Shown here piece by piece: positions 10,802 to 22,248 of a stretch of 64,000 bases of DNA (position 1 is the first letter of the stretch; each line of letters begins with the position of its first letter). The DNA is from Ignelater luminosus (taxonomy: Eukaryota; Arthropoda; Insecta; Coleoptera; Elateridae): positions 18,323 through 82,322 of the forward strand of contig VTPC01000800.1 in the NCBI GenBank assembly GCA_011009095.1. Reading direction: 5' to 3'. A program made the position numbers and the translations under genes. The notes beneath the pieces are model-generated. The model was not told where the DNA came from and did not search any database. It saw only the letters and a list, made by a program, of their open reading frames with translations.

Positions 10802-10961
10802 CTTCCAGCTGGACTAGCAGGTGAAATTAAGCCAGTAGGTGTTCGTGGTCTAGATGAGGATAGTCCATTTGGAGCTAATTTTTTAGCTGAGGTAGTCGTG
10901 GTGGTATTGCGTCCTGACATTGGTGTACGTCTAGTAGGAATTCGTGATGGTGTTCCATCAT
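10802..10961 (-). CDS. shot: shot tail exon with SRIP motif
   Basis: Acceptor AAATTCTAG, donor GGAAG|GTAAGA, phase 1 in and phase 2 out. Encodes DGTPSRIPTRRTPMSGRN… then LAPNGLSSSRPRTPTGLISP. The basic TPSRIPTRR block is the best SxIP match in the tail. Because its phase differs on the two sides, it cannot be dropped alone. Confidence 0.9.
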
Positions 10962-11023
10962 CTAGAATTTCAACATTTTATACATCAGCAATAATATACA
11001 GATAAAACAATAAAACAACATAC

Positions 11024-11288
11024 CTGTACTATCAAGAGATAAATTAGAACCGTGTCTCGATGGTGGTTTACTACTGGGTCGACTTCCTGTCCGTGAGGCA
11101 GGTCGAGAACTTGGCCGCGAGCCACCTGGAGTTAAGGTGGATCGATATGAAGGCTTTCTTGGTGATCGAATCGATGGTCCTTCTGTATCTGAGAGGGATT
11201 CCGGAGTACCGGCTGATAAGGATGATTTAGATGCCCTTGTAGGACCTCCAGAACTCATTGGAACAGATCTTACGGAACGTTCTCGTAC
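11024..11288 (-). CDS. shot: shot tail exon, Gly/Ser/Arg-rich region
   Basis: Acceptor TTTATTTAG, donor ACAG|GTATGT, phase 0 in and phase 1 out, 88 codons plus one base. Begins VRERSVRSVPMSSGGPTRAS and contains GSRPSSRPASRTGSRPSSKP, the GSR-type repeat of spectraplakin tails that binds microtubules electrostatically. Both alternative post-GAR exons splice onto it in frame. Confidence 0.93.
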
Positions 11289-12660
11289 CTAAATAAACAA
11301 TAATTAATTATATTAATAACTCTTTTAATTTTCTAATTAGTATTGTAAGTGTTAATTATCAAAATGTATTTATCTGAGTGTAATTTAACTTTCTATACAT
11401 GCTTTTTATAATAATGATAAATATAAATATTCATACTGCTGTATTAGTGACTAAATAATACCTTGTTTTATCAAAATGTAACTATAATATGCTGCAATTT
11501 GTTTTAAAGTGCCATCAACTTCATTAATGAAAATTGAGCATTTTTGTATTAAAATAATTTTAATTAAAGTGTTTAGATCAGTACCAGTGCAATTCATTTA
11601 TAGCATTTATTTATTCAACTACTTATCAACAATAAGTTCAACAATTTACAAAAGCCATTATATTATCTTACCTTTAACTTATTCTTACCTTAAACACAAG
11701 CACAGCTGATATTATATAGACCTTTTGTATGAAATTACGTTTTAGAATTGATTTTGTTTAGTTTTTTTCTTTATATTAATTCCAAATTATGAATTAAAGA
11801 CTTCTGATGTTATTTTGATTTGTGTCACAATTTAATCTCTGTTGTTACACACTTATTATGATAAATAAAATAATTAACAATAAAAAGCTCGAGTTAATAC
11901 TTATCGCAGCTTTATTTAAAGAAAAAAAGAAAAGCTAAACAATAAAATCTGGATTTAAATAAAATAAAAAAGAATGTATAAAATAAAATTCAACAGAGAT
12001 TAAACCTCGCCAATTTTTTATTATTTATACGTTACCATATAGATACCTACCATAGGCACTTGCGAGAGGTATAAAAGTTTGTGATGATCTGTCACGGGTC
12101 CAATTACAGCAACTGCATCAATCAATCAAAATAGTACCATAAAAATACTCCATAAATGATTACAAAATAGTGAGTATTTATTTGGTACTGCATTCATTCA
12201 GAAAATTTTCAAATCACGAATTTAGATTTTTCCAAACATTAAGAAAAATAATAGAAAATTTACAAATTTCTAATATAATGAGGATGGATGTGTAGATCTA
12301 ATTACGCCAATTAAAAATAACAAAAAAACAATTTGCGATAGATAGAAATAATAAAATAAGAATATACACGCATACACACTCCTCATCAAGCGGCATGCAA
12401 TAAATAGAACCACACTACATGTAAAGCCAATAAATATGTAACAAACATTTTACAATATTGTGTTTTATGTATCTTCTTGTTTGTTCTCTGATTCAGTAAA
12501 AATTTAAAATGATATATAAACAAAACATTGTAAAATGAAAATTTTAGTCACACAATAACCAACTTAAAAGTTAAAAACAAAACAAAAATCAATCACCACC
12601 ACCACATTAACCCATCAACAAATATAGTGTTCATAAGAAAATAGAAAAGAGTGTTATTAC
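11289..12660 (-). other. shot: shot intron between the GSR exon and the alternative post-GAR exon
   Basis: AT-rich, with short plus-strand open frames only by chance. No other exon seen. Confidence 0.55.
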
Positions 12661-12806
12661 CCAGTGGCAAGTATTTGGGTTGGCATGTGTCATGTGCACA
12701 GTGGGGCTCGAAGTGGAGCCCACATGCATTGGATATGCGTTGCCAACCTCTCCCTTCGCGCGCAGCTGCTCAAATATAGGCATCAACTCGGCCAAGTGCT
12801 CTTCAG
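12661..12806 (-). CDS. shot: shot alternative post-GAR exon b
   Basis: Acceptor CATCTTTAG, donor CACTGG|GTAATA, phase 1 in and phase 0 out, two bases plus 48 codons. With the GAR exon's last base it reads A-EEHLAELMPIFEQLRAKGEV and continues to PMHVGSTSSPTVHMTHANPN. High GC and an amphipathic helix (EEHLAELMPIFEQLRAK) support it as real coding sequence. It has the same phases as the exon at 16270-16430 and cannot be combined with it: joining both gives a stop after seven codons. It is therefore a mutually exclusive alternative. Confidence 0.8.
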
Positions 12807-14799
12807 CTAAAGATGATATGCCAACATGATATAGCAAAATTTAGAAAAAATGCACGAAGTATTTAAAAAGTGTTTTTTGTGTGTAAAATTTACTTCTTTT
12901 TTTTTTAATAATATGTATTATAATAATATAAAGATTGTGAAAAGAATGAAAAATATAGCTATAATAAGCTTTCTAAGTGTAAAATGAATTAACAATTAAT
13001 GACACGATCATGCATTAAAAAAATTAATGATGATACAAATTTTGATTAAAATCGATTTTTCGAAACATTTAAAATCACTAGGACAATTTGCTCATAAAAC
13101 TTCTAAAGATCAATAATATGATAGCTATTAGCCAGTTCTTCAAGGTTTTTGTTTTTAGATAGTATGAGTAAATTGTCATTTGATTAAATCAACTGTACAG
13201 ATAAATCTGTTAATTAAAATGAATAAATATGACAGTAAGACTTTTCATAATGATAAAATGTAAAAGGAAGTAAAGAATAAGAATTCTCTAACACAGACAT
13301 CAATCAAATAATACAATCACTGCTCTCCTGAGGTTTATTCCTCAAAAAAAGTAACGTATACCTACCATTTTTTTTTAGTTTTACTATACTATACCTTTTA
13401 ATATCAGCATAAGAAATAAATAAAAGTAACAAAGGTACCATCGTGAACTTACATTAAAAATAAACATAAATAAAATGAATGCATGCGTAACTTACGTGAT
13501 CCCGTGCACTTACAAAAGCTGACTTGGTTGTATACAGAATGTTTTGCAAACTAGTATTTTTTCAAATAAAAAGATTTGAATAGATTTAGAAAACAGTCTG
13601 TATATGAAAGTTGTGCAGTATATATAGAACTAATGAACAAAAACATATAGTTTTCCCGCTGAAAATCGCTTTTAAAAAACTATTTTAATAAAACAAATAA
13701 ATCATCAATTTTATTTTATGATTTATACATTAACTCAATTGTCTATAACCTTGGTGAGGTAATAATTTTCTAATTTTAATTATTAATAAGGTGTTCTAAA
13801 CTGTTGTGAAAAGTGGTGTAAAGAATCACAGTCCTGGACTTGAGTTTCAGTCTTATTATTCCTCATTAACAATTTTGTTTATTTGCAAACTATGACTCGA
13901 AGGTAATGAATTTGACATTCAACTATGAAACACGTTTTTGCTTCTTATAAGAAATTATTCATCAAGTCATTATCTGTACCTACTATAAAAAATTGATAAG
14001 ATAAGAACCCAGATTAAAATTTGCAGCTGGAATAGTTCTCTACTACATATTTTCACTACCTAAATATATCATTCTACCAGCAATCAAATAACTGCATCCC
14101 AAACACTATTACTATATTGTAAACTGTGGCCAATTCGAAAACTGACAATTTTAATACTTCTTATTTTCTAGTTTCTTATAGCTAAACAACTATTCTATGC
14201 TCCAACAAGGTTTTAAATTAGATAATAACACTATTGTAGAATCAGAAAGATCTTTCATAAGAATTTATATTAAGTCTACTCTCATTTGTTATTTATGTTT
14301 ACATACATGTTGGGATATACATAGACAAAATGTGATTTTGGATAAAATATTGCCTTGAAGGCATACTGATATAAGCCAAAACATTAAAATGCAATACTAT
14401 ACAAGTGTGTCTGAAATAACAACTGGTAATTGTTCAAATCAATTCTTAACCCTATATGGTGAGAGTTTGCAAACTTATTGCACAAGAAGCATGTTATATG
14501 CTACCTTTTTGTAATACAAACCCGTACACTTAAGAATATGTCTCACACAAACTACAATCCATTAGAATAATTATCATTATTAGTATCATCCCAACAAAAA
14601 AAATTATTAATGCAATACTCGATTTACTGTAATATATTAGTTGCTTTCATCCATTATCTGCCTGACTGATTGAACGATTCCGGGATACTTAGTGGCCGAG
14701 ATTTTACCTAAGTAGGTTTCCTGAATGGAGAGGTTAAAAAAGAGCTGTGGAGGATTTTACTTGTAATTGTAAATTGATTTTATCAGCACTGTCAAAGAT

Positions 14800-14922
14800 A
14801 GTTGAGTAGACCTAAGTAAATACCCCATACTTAAGGTACTTTGAATACTTTTAAGTACTCACTTGTTTACTTAAGTACCAATTTTGAGTAGAGTAAAACA
14901 CTCAAGCACTTACCCAGGTCTG
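14800..14922. mobile_element. Truncated hAT-like MITE end
   Basis: Ends in CCCAGGTCTG (reverse CAGACCTGGG), a typical hAT terminal inverted repeat. It is preceded by subterminal AAGTACTTAAGTAC-like repeats (several between 14830 and 14880). The matching left terminus was not found, so it is probably truncated. Confidence 0.5.
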
Positions 14923-15631
14923 GTGGTGGGGATAGTTTTCTAACCTCAAATTTAATTCAGCCTCTAATAAAAAAAGAGAAGTGCAATGTGTGCACAATAT
15001 TGCAACAGCTGCAGCAATAGAGTCACTCTTTGTAGAAAAACCTATGGAGTATTGGCAAAATTTCCACTGAATTAAGTGGCCGAGCGTCCTTGAGTATGCC
15101 ATATGTTTACAATCATAAGTGAATTTTATTTTCATAATTCTGTTTGTTTTAAGTATGAGTGGAAATTGGAATTGATTGATCACATTATGAATCATGACGC
15201 TTGATTAATATACAATGGCATGAATAAAAGCAACCACTCCCATTACTAAAAAACAAAACTACTACAATGGTAATTTTAACACTGTTGCCAAGGTGGACAC
15301 TAATTATTATTCTTTTGTTATTTGTTTATAGATTACAATATTTTTAAGGTTATGAAATGCATTATATTTAGGCGTCTTCTACAGATAAGTAAGAAATATA
15401 AAAAATATAAATTATATAGAAGTGAACGACTCTTTACATTCTTTCCAGAGAAGTTAGAAGTTAGAAGTTATAAATTTTTCAATTTGTAGATAAATTATGC
15501 TTTTTAGTATAAATTGGATCTAAAGAATCCTAGATTTATTCTGTTTAAGATGAAACTTTCAGTACATGAATTAACAAATTTTGTGTTTTCTATGGGTTAG
15601 TTGTAAAAATGAAATTTAAATTTCAATTGAG

Positions 15632-15683
15632 GTTCAATTGCATAGAAACAATTACAACAATTATTGTTTCCATGCAGTTGAAC
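15632..15683. repeat. Long-armed hairpin (21-base arms, 10-base loop)
   Basis: Arms GTTCAATTGCATAGAAACAA(T) and (A)TTGTTTCCATGCAGTTGAAC match at 19 of 21 positions; on either strand one of the two mismatches becomes a G-U pair in RNA. A perfect 14-base palindrome GAAATTTAAATTTC lies just before it (15611-15624). It could be a microRNA-like stem or a MITE core. Confidence 0.6.
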
Positions 15684-16269
15684 TATTTTCATTTGCAAAC
15701 TGCAATTCAACCAAGTTGGTGCAACCAGCCCTACCAGCCCTACATGCAGAAGTCGTCTATTATCACAAATTATAGTAATTTTACATAAATAGAATATAAA
15801 AAATAGGAACAGAAAATTTACAATCAATCTGATTTCAAAAGTGAACCGATCTGATTATTTCCTTCATATCATGAACATACAATGTATCTAACCTAGAAAT
15901 ATTTCTGGTATATTTTCCAGTTCTCAAATACTTTCTTTAATATTAAGATACATATAAAATGCTTTGTCTATAGCATTATTAACAACTCAATTTGAATCAA
16001 CCTTGGAATTTAACAAAAACTGATGAAAATTCTGTTGCTATCAGATGATTTTTTTTGCTATCTTGAGCATCATCTTTAAGCTATTCTTGAAAATATATTT
16101 TTATAATTAACACTACAGAATAATCTCAAAAAAGATTATTTTAACCTTATAGACAATTGAGTCAAGTAACAGAAGATACAGAATGTAAATTAAAACAGTT
16201 TTTTCCTTTCATCTGACTCTTTTTATTTTTCTGTGCTGTGTTCACATTAATGATGTGCATAATTAATAC

Positions 16270-16430
16270 CTTAGTGATGGGGCCAGCAGTAGGAGTGCGC
16301 AGTGAATTAGCAGAAGAGCCCGAGCCGGGTGTAGAGGCTGATGTTTTAGGCTTGAAGGCAGTCATTGATTGAGACACTCCATCTGCCAGGATGAACTGTT
16401 CGCGCAGCTCTATGTTCGTGCGACCCTTGG
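16270..16430 (-). CDS. shot: shot post-GAR exon a (canonical)
   Basis: Acceptor CGCACGCAG, donor ACTAAG|GTATTA, phase 1 in and phase 0 out. Begins [20 protein letters not shown], the conserved continuation of the GAR domain in the MACF/Shot family, then [20 protein letters not shown] and ends TPTAGPITK. It joins the GSR exon as …GPITK-VRERSV…. Confidence 0.93.
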
Positions 16431-18771
16431 CTGCGTGCGTATGGTAGAGGTACAAGGAGCGAAAAGTAAGGTGCCAAATACAAATAAAATAGGAAAGAAA
16501 AAAAAGAAACAAATTACAATCAACATAAAAAAAGAGGGAACAAACATTTAAGAAATTAAAAAAATAATAATTTTTTTTTTGGAATGTGGACAAAGGTAAT
16601 AATACAAAAATATAAAATTAAAAGAAATTTTCAAAACAATAGAACAATATGCAACAAGTAAAGCAAATCTTTAACAAAATCTTTCTAATAAGTGTTTCAT
16701 TGATAATAACAGATTTAAAATATTTTGTTAAAGATACTTGTGCATATATACAGTGATGTGATATGAAATATGCCATATTTTGTGAGACAGTTTTAAATAT
16801 TCTTACAAAATATTGCATAAACAAATGAATAAGCACATAAAAACACCACTGATGTGCAATATAAAATACAAAATAAAACAACACAATTAAAACTAAATTA
16901 ACTTAAAATGTGTAGCGTTGTGTATAGTGTAAACACCCATGCATAATTAAAACATAAAAATAAGGGAACACCCCAAAACCATCAGTTACATTCTATGGTT
17001 ATTCTATTTCAAAAATGTTCTTTATTCTTATACAATATGTGGATATTATTTAATTGCATACAAGGAGTATAATCAAAAAACACAAAAGACTTAACTTGGA
17101 ACGTGGATGATAATTTAAAACACAAAAAAGAAATTCAACAAAGTAAAAATCTGTAGGATTTATTTTTTTATGTTCAGGCAAATTTTATCAGCAAAGCACA
17201 ATCTATAGCTTTAATGTAAGGTTTGCTAGATTCTCAATAATTTTTGGCATGGTGGTTATCATTGATTATATAGACTGACATTGTTATTCTTTGTCAAATA
17301 GCAACATCAGAAGCTTTTGCTTCTCATAACCAAAACTGAATGACTCAAACAAATGCAAATTTCCATTTGATTGATTTATGAACTTTTATGCTTTCTAATA
17401 GTTACTAGGATGCTTTATTACAAAGATATCTTCATAAACTTGTTCTTTGAGATGCACACTAACATCATGCCAAAAACCAATAGTCTGCTATATAGCGATT
17501 GGGAATTTGCATATTGGAAATAATTTAAAATATTTTACTATAGTAGATTAAGTTTACTTCCTTCTTTAAACAAGTTAATAAAAGAACTTTGTCATGTAGA
17601 ATACGTCCTTACAAATTTCCACATTTAACAAATAATATTTTTCTTTCCCTTCCCTTTTTTATTAAGAAAAAAAAAATAGAGTTACCAGTTTGTTTTGCGT
17701 ATCTGATTGTAAAACAAAAATAGCAAAATAGCATTAAAAAAAATTTTAAAGCAAAATGCAATAATGATTGATTTCGTATAAAATACGTGAATGAACAATA
17801 GAATGCTGCTGACAAGACAAACACGTGCAATCTTACCAAAGAAGCACCAAGGCTCATGTTGTTCAGGTTTATCAGGATGGGGCAGAGGCAATACCAGTGT
17901 AACTTAATAGTTTTAATAATTAAAAAAAAATGTAATGACCGACACACATAAAGCATGATTTTAATGAATGTTAAAGACACAAACATAAAAACATGAGACA
18001 TATAGTTGCAAAACATATTAAAACGGATGAAAAATTATTAGATTATAAATTATTGTTAAAGGTAAGGGATATTAGTGGTTGCGAGGGAGAATGAGAAGAA
18101 AAAAAATTCATTAGTATGTTGCAACTACAAGCCATGTAACAAAACCACCCCGAACAATTTATTCATTTGTTTAATTTTATTTTTTTTTAAATACAAATAT
18201 CAGCTTAAAATTGTTCAGAGTGATTTTAGAACAATATTATAAATAAAACATAGCAATTATATATGAATATAATCGATGGTATTATACATGAAAACTCATT
18301 AATAAATGACATAACGAATAGTATAATTACAAAGCACAAGCATTAAGCTTTAAATGCTTATAGAAATGCTTCCTCAGGAGAGACAGTTAATCGTTTTGTT
18401 AATATTAATATAATATTTGATTAACACATGATTCGTTTCGTTAAGTAGAAGTTAAAACTCGCACATTCTTGTTGTAAGCTTGGAAATTTAGTTTCATTAA
18501 AATTATTAAAATATTATTCGAAGAACATTAATGTACATACTGTCAGTAATATTATTTACTTCCCCTCCATCAATGTACATTTGTTTTGAATGTAAAAAAA
18601 ATATCTGTGTAAAATTCCTATTTTTAGAGATGGAACTGTTAAGATACTTCCATTTAAAATAATTGAACATTTTAATATTAATTAGAAAATAATGAGATCT
18701 AAACAGTTCCATTCAAAGATATAAGTATTGTATTAAATATCCTAATAAAAGAATAAATGTACGACACTTAC
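16431..18771 (-). other. shot: shot intron after the GAR exon
   Basis: AT-rich. Holds one candidate cassette exon (17837-17902). Long minus open frames here (17609-18016, 16618-16884) are Phe/Ile/Lys-rich products of AT bias. Confidence 0.5.
17837..17902 (-). CDS. shot: Candidate shot cassette exon after GAR (66 bases)
   Basis: Donor TTTG|GTAAGA is strong. The acceptor (CTATTAAG, with T8 about 20 bases upstream) is weak. Phase 1 in and out, a multiple of three, so it could be inserted between the GAR exon and either alternative downstream exon. Encodes TLVLPLPHPDKPEQHEPWCF-F. It is GC-richer than its surroundings. I do not recognise the peptide. Confidence 0.35.
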
Positions 18772-18889
18772 CTCTGCATGGATCATTCTTAAGAAGGAAT
18801 TCATCTAGTGCGACCCAACCTCCTCCTACACGCACCATAACAGTGCTACGTAGGATACGCACTAGACGTAATTTTTGACTGTCGCCAAA
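18772..18889 (-). CDS. shot: shot GAR (GAS2-related) domain, second half
   Basis: Acceptor TTTCTAG, donor AGAG|GTAAGT, phase 0 in and phase 1 out. Encodes [20 protein letters not shown] then [19 protein letters not shown], the hallmark of the GAS2-related microtubule-binding domain. It completes the domain begun at the end of the preceding exon. The last base feeds either of two alternative exons. Confidence 0.97.
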
Positions 18890-18945
18890 CTAGAAAGAAT
18901 TTAGATAATTATGTTATAAATGAACTAATAATTTTAGAAACTCAC

Positions 18946-19175
18946 CCTATATTTACCCTCTCCAACTTGGAATACTTTAAACTTCAGTCTACATGTACAC
19001 AACATAACAAGTCGTTTGACTTCATCGTGAATCTTTTGAGCATCTGAATCTTGTGCTTTTTCTTGCCAATCTGGGCGTAAAGCAGCAATAAATTCTTTCC
19101 AATCAATAAGGCCACAATTATTACGATCAAACATATCTGCAACTGCTTTCATCTCCAGACGGGATGTATCAAATT
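18946..19175 (-). CDS. shot: shot EF-hand 2 and start of GAR domain
   Basis: Acceptor TTTATAG, donor TATAGG|GTGAGT, phase 1 in and phase 0 out, 76 codons. Contains the EF-hand loop DRNNCGLIDWKE (calcium ligands D-1, N-3, C-5, E-12; Cys at position 5 is atypical and may weaken binding), then RPDWQEKAQDSD and the cysteine-bearing start of the GAR domain (VMLCTCRLKFKVFQVGEGKY). In the family the EF-hands modulate GAR-microtubule contact. Confidence 0.96.
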
Positions 19176-19245
19176 CTATAAATAAATAACAATAAAAAAT
19201 GTTTCCTTCATTGTATTTAACATCAATTAAATCATCTTTACTTAC

Positions 19246-19363
19246 TGGTTTTAATAATTCCATCAATAAATTCTTCTCTAGGTATCAAGCCATTATTATC
19301 CTTATCCATTTTCCTGAACAAATCTGTTAGCCTAGATTTCTTGTGATTCATGAATTTCAAGAA
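19246..19363 (-). CDS. shot: shot EF-hand 1
   Basis: Acceptor ATCTGCAG, donor ACCA|GTAAGT, phase 0 in and phase 1 out. Encodes FLKFMNHKKSRLTDLFRKM and the canonical loop DKDNNGLIPREE, followed by FIDGIIKT. The acidic and Asn ligands are intact, so this hand should bind calcium. Confidence 0.97.
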
Positions 19364-19423
19364 CTGCAGATCAAGAATTAAACATTAAAACAAAGGAACA
19401 AAGAGAATAAAACTGAAACTAAC

Positions 19424-19589
19424 CCTTCTTCTCCAATCATCCCATGAGAAGTTATCAGCACGTTCTTTTTCTTTCAAATAAGCCAAATGATCATATAATA
19501 TTCGTTGACGTTCCCATTCAAGCATCCATACATTACGCCATTTATCCCAAAGATATTTAACACGAGGTGATCGGAATTCTGGTTCCGCA
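19424..19589 (-). CDS. shot: shot linker from rod to EF-hands
   Basis: Acceptor TTGCATAG, donor AGAAGG|GTTAGT (non-consensus but GT), phase 2 in and phase 0 out. Encodes AEPEFRSPRVKYLWDKWRNV, the last helical element before the EF-hands (VWMLEWERQRILYDHLAYLK), ending WDDWRRR. This is highly conserved in the MACF/Shot family. Confidence 0.95.
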
Positions 19590-20117
19590 CTATGCAAGAA
19601 TGTTAAAATCAATAAACATGTACAATTACAACAATTTCTTTCAAATGCAGTGCTGTTATAATTTTGTTATATTTTCACTTGTTTCTTATTGCAGTTTCTG
19701 TATCTTTTTGTGCATTTTAGACTTACGGAATTAGATTTGATTTCAAACTTTGGCAAAATTGTGAAAATGAAAGAATTAGAATGAAATGTATTTAAAATTG
19801 CTATATACAGAGTGTTCATAAAAATTATTTACAAATACTCTTACTTACCCACGTAATGTTTACAATTATTTTACAATTTTTAACAAGAATTAAATGAGAA
19901 TAAAAATAAAAGATTATAGTGGAACACACTGTATACATATTTACAAATGATTGAATCCACGATCAATGCGTTAGTTCATATGAAAGGCACATAAAATAAA
20001 CAAATTAACACCAAGATCTATTTTTGTTTTTTAGTCAATGGCAAAAAAATGAACACCAAGTCAATACCAAAAACATAAAGCATTTTAATGATATTATGTA
20101 TGTGTGTATGTGTGTAC
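19590..20117 (-). other. shot: shot intron
   Basis: AT-rich with a short TG-rich run near 20098. Nothing else seen. Confidence 0.6.
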
Positions 20118-20195
20118 CTTCCAGCAGGTGGAAAACGAGGCCCAATATGAGGAATGTTTGGATCCGGACTGAGTTCACGACCGGGACTGGTTCGG
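20118..20195 (-). CDS. shot: shot cassette exon c between rod and EF-hands (78 bases)
   Basis: Acceptor TTTTCAACAG, donor GGAAG|GTACAC, phase 2 in and out. Encodes RTSPGRELSPDPNIPHIGPR then FPPAG. Pro/Ser-rich, with two SP sites. In-frame skippable. Confidence 0.85.
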
Positions 20196-21193
20196 CTGTT
20201 GAAAATAACCAAAAGACATGCAACACACTGCTAACAACACTTAATAAAATAACTACTCTCTACCAATTTATACAATACAGCCAACAAAATTTAATTTCGC
20301 ATTAATCTTTTAATGTAAACAAAAGAAATGAAAATCTTGTCAACTGTTTGCATATTGTTAATCAATACCACCCGTGTTACTGATACACATAATGTTTTTT
20401 AATTGGGATTTTAATGTTATACTGTTTTCAGTTGTACTTTCAAGGTGCTCTTTATTATAAAGAATGAATACATAAAAGATTGATCAGAGTTAACTGATAA
20501 CAATGGCAGATTAAAAAGTGTTTTTCAAAGAATGACAACAGAAGGTTTAAAGGAATGTTGAGATTTTATATTTGATTTTTTTGAAAAATTTTTGCACCAA
20601 TAAAATTTGTACCAAGCAAATTTTTTACCAAAACTGAAAATTGTCAATGTTTTTGATAAAATTTTAATACATGATAGATTATCAGTAGTAATGTGCCGTT
20701 CAATGTAAAACAAAACTTTTCTATCTTGAAAACATATGAGTCGAGTTTAACAATAATTGTCAGTGGGTGTATTCCATCTTCATAAAAAACTATCAAATTA
20801 GATTAAAAATGTCATAACATATGTGTATGTACAAACAAATTACTGCATTGTATCAAGATTTTTTATAAAACATTATGTGTATTAATTGATTATTGATGTA
20901 TTTTTCAACCACCACCTTGTATATTAGAAATTATAAGTATCATGATTGGAATTTCATTATTATATATCTAAATCTTCCATTAAAAATTATTCTATCGTAC
21001 TAAAGAATTCTTAGTAAAAATTCAAAATACCTATTTTGATTTCTTTCATCGTAATTTAACCAACTAACAACTCTTGTAAGCATTTGAAATAACAATAAAT
21101 GCAAATGATTTCACAGATTTAAAAAAGAGAACACACAAAACTTTTTTTAAAAGAAAAAGCTAAAAGCTATACGAAAAAATAAAATTTTCTAAC
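20196..21193 (-). other. shot: shot intron
   Basis: About 1 kb of AT-rich intron. No exon or repeat recognised. Confidence 0.6.
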
Positions 21194-21235
21194 CTTCCTT
21201 TGCGATTCGACAATAGGTCACGAGATCCTTTGAAG
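21194..21235 (-). CDS. shot: shot cassette exon b between rod and EF-hands (42 bases)
   Basis: Acceptor ATTTTAG, donor GGAAG|GTTAGA, phase 2 in and out. Encodes FKGSRDLLSNRKG, short, basic and Ser-containing. In-frame skippable. Confidence 0.82.
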
Positions 21236-21746
21236 CTAAAATTGTAACAAACAAATCAGGCACAAAACACATTTAGCATAACCAAAACAACATGCGTTTT
21301 AATTAAACAATTGTTTAGAAGCTTGTAATCATTTAAATCATTACCTGTTGTGATTCAGTTTTCGATTCTAATAAATTTTGAATAATTTAGCGTATTGAGA
21401 TACATAATAATAGTCATAATTCTAAAATTATAACAATTGTGTCAACTGATTATCAGTTTAACCTAGAATCCCTAAATGACAAATTCGGTTGTTACATTGA
21501 GTGACTCTAGTTTAGTTTATAATAAGCAACACTGACTTGTTTCATCAAAAAAAAAATTAATGCAAAAATTAATAGATTTATTATTTGCTAGTTATTGATG
21601 TCATATTATTGTTATAAGTTTTAGTATTTAATACTATCAAGTTAAACCACATGAGGTAATAATTAACGATTAGAAAGCAAAATAAAGCAACAATATTAGC
21701 ATTTTGTGTGCGATTATCAACAAGATGATGCGTATATCAATCATAC
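21236..21746 (-). other. shot: shot intron
   Basis: AT-rich intron, nothing recognised. Confidence 0.6.
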
Positions 21747-21815
21747 CTTTGCTTGCGGCCAAGTGAGCCATAGCCATCAGGTGACGTTTCACGCACATCA
21801 TGCTGTGACCCTCGA
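21747..21815 (-). CDS. shot: shot cassette exon a between rod and EF-hands (69 bases)
   Basis: Acceptor TCACCATCAG, donor CAAAG|GTATGA, phase 2 in and out. Encodes RGSQHDVRETSPDGYGSLGR then KQ. In-frame skippable. The RGSQ start resembles the RRGSQDG motif in the mid-rod linker. Confidence 0.85.
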
Positions 21816-22248
21816 CTGATGGTGACAAGCAACACATAAACAAATAACATGCAACATTGGTAAAAGCATAACACATATACAATAATATAAACAATTAAAT
21901 ACATTGCTGTCTATACATAAATTATACTATTATGGTGCTTCTTCATGCTACACAAAGTGAATCTTTTTCGTAGTATTGTACACAACAAAAAACTGCTTGT
22001 ATCATCCACTTTGATATATCTTGTATATAATCAATTCAAGAAGACTTTCTACATGCTTAAATAAGAAATGTTTTCACATATTTCGTGTTGGTGCTAAGAA
22101 ATGCAAGTGAGATACAAAGACATAGTGAAGGTGCACTAGTAAGCATTCAAGTGCACTTACATGTACGTAAAATATACCATGTCTACCTATCTTCATCTAA
22201 TCTATCTTTAACTACTCCAAAAGAACAATAAAGAAAATAAATACTTAC
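21816..22248 (-). other. shot: shot intron
   Basis: AT-rich, no further signal. Confidence 0.6.

Larger units (their letters stand above)
12807..16269 (-). other. shot: Large shot intron between the two post-GAR exons
   Basis: Contains a truncated hAT-like end (14800-14922), a strong hairpin (15632-15683) and a three-fold AGAAGTT tandem near 15450. No exon seen. Confidence 0.55.

Noticed and set aside
17609-18016. 135-codon minus-strand open frame after the GAR exon
   Set aside because: Phe/Ile/Lys-rich composition typical of translated AT-rich intron. Only the small 17837-17902 part has exon-like features.
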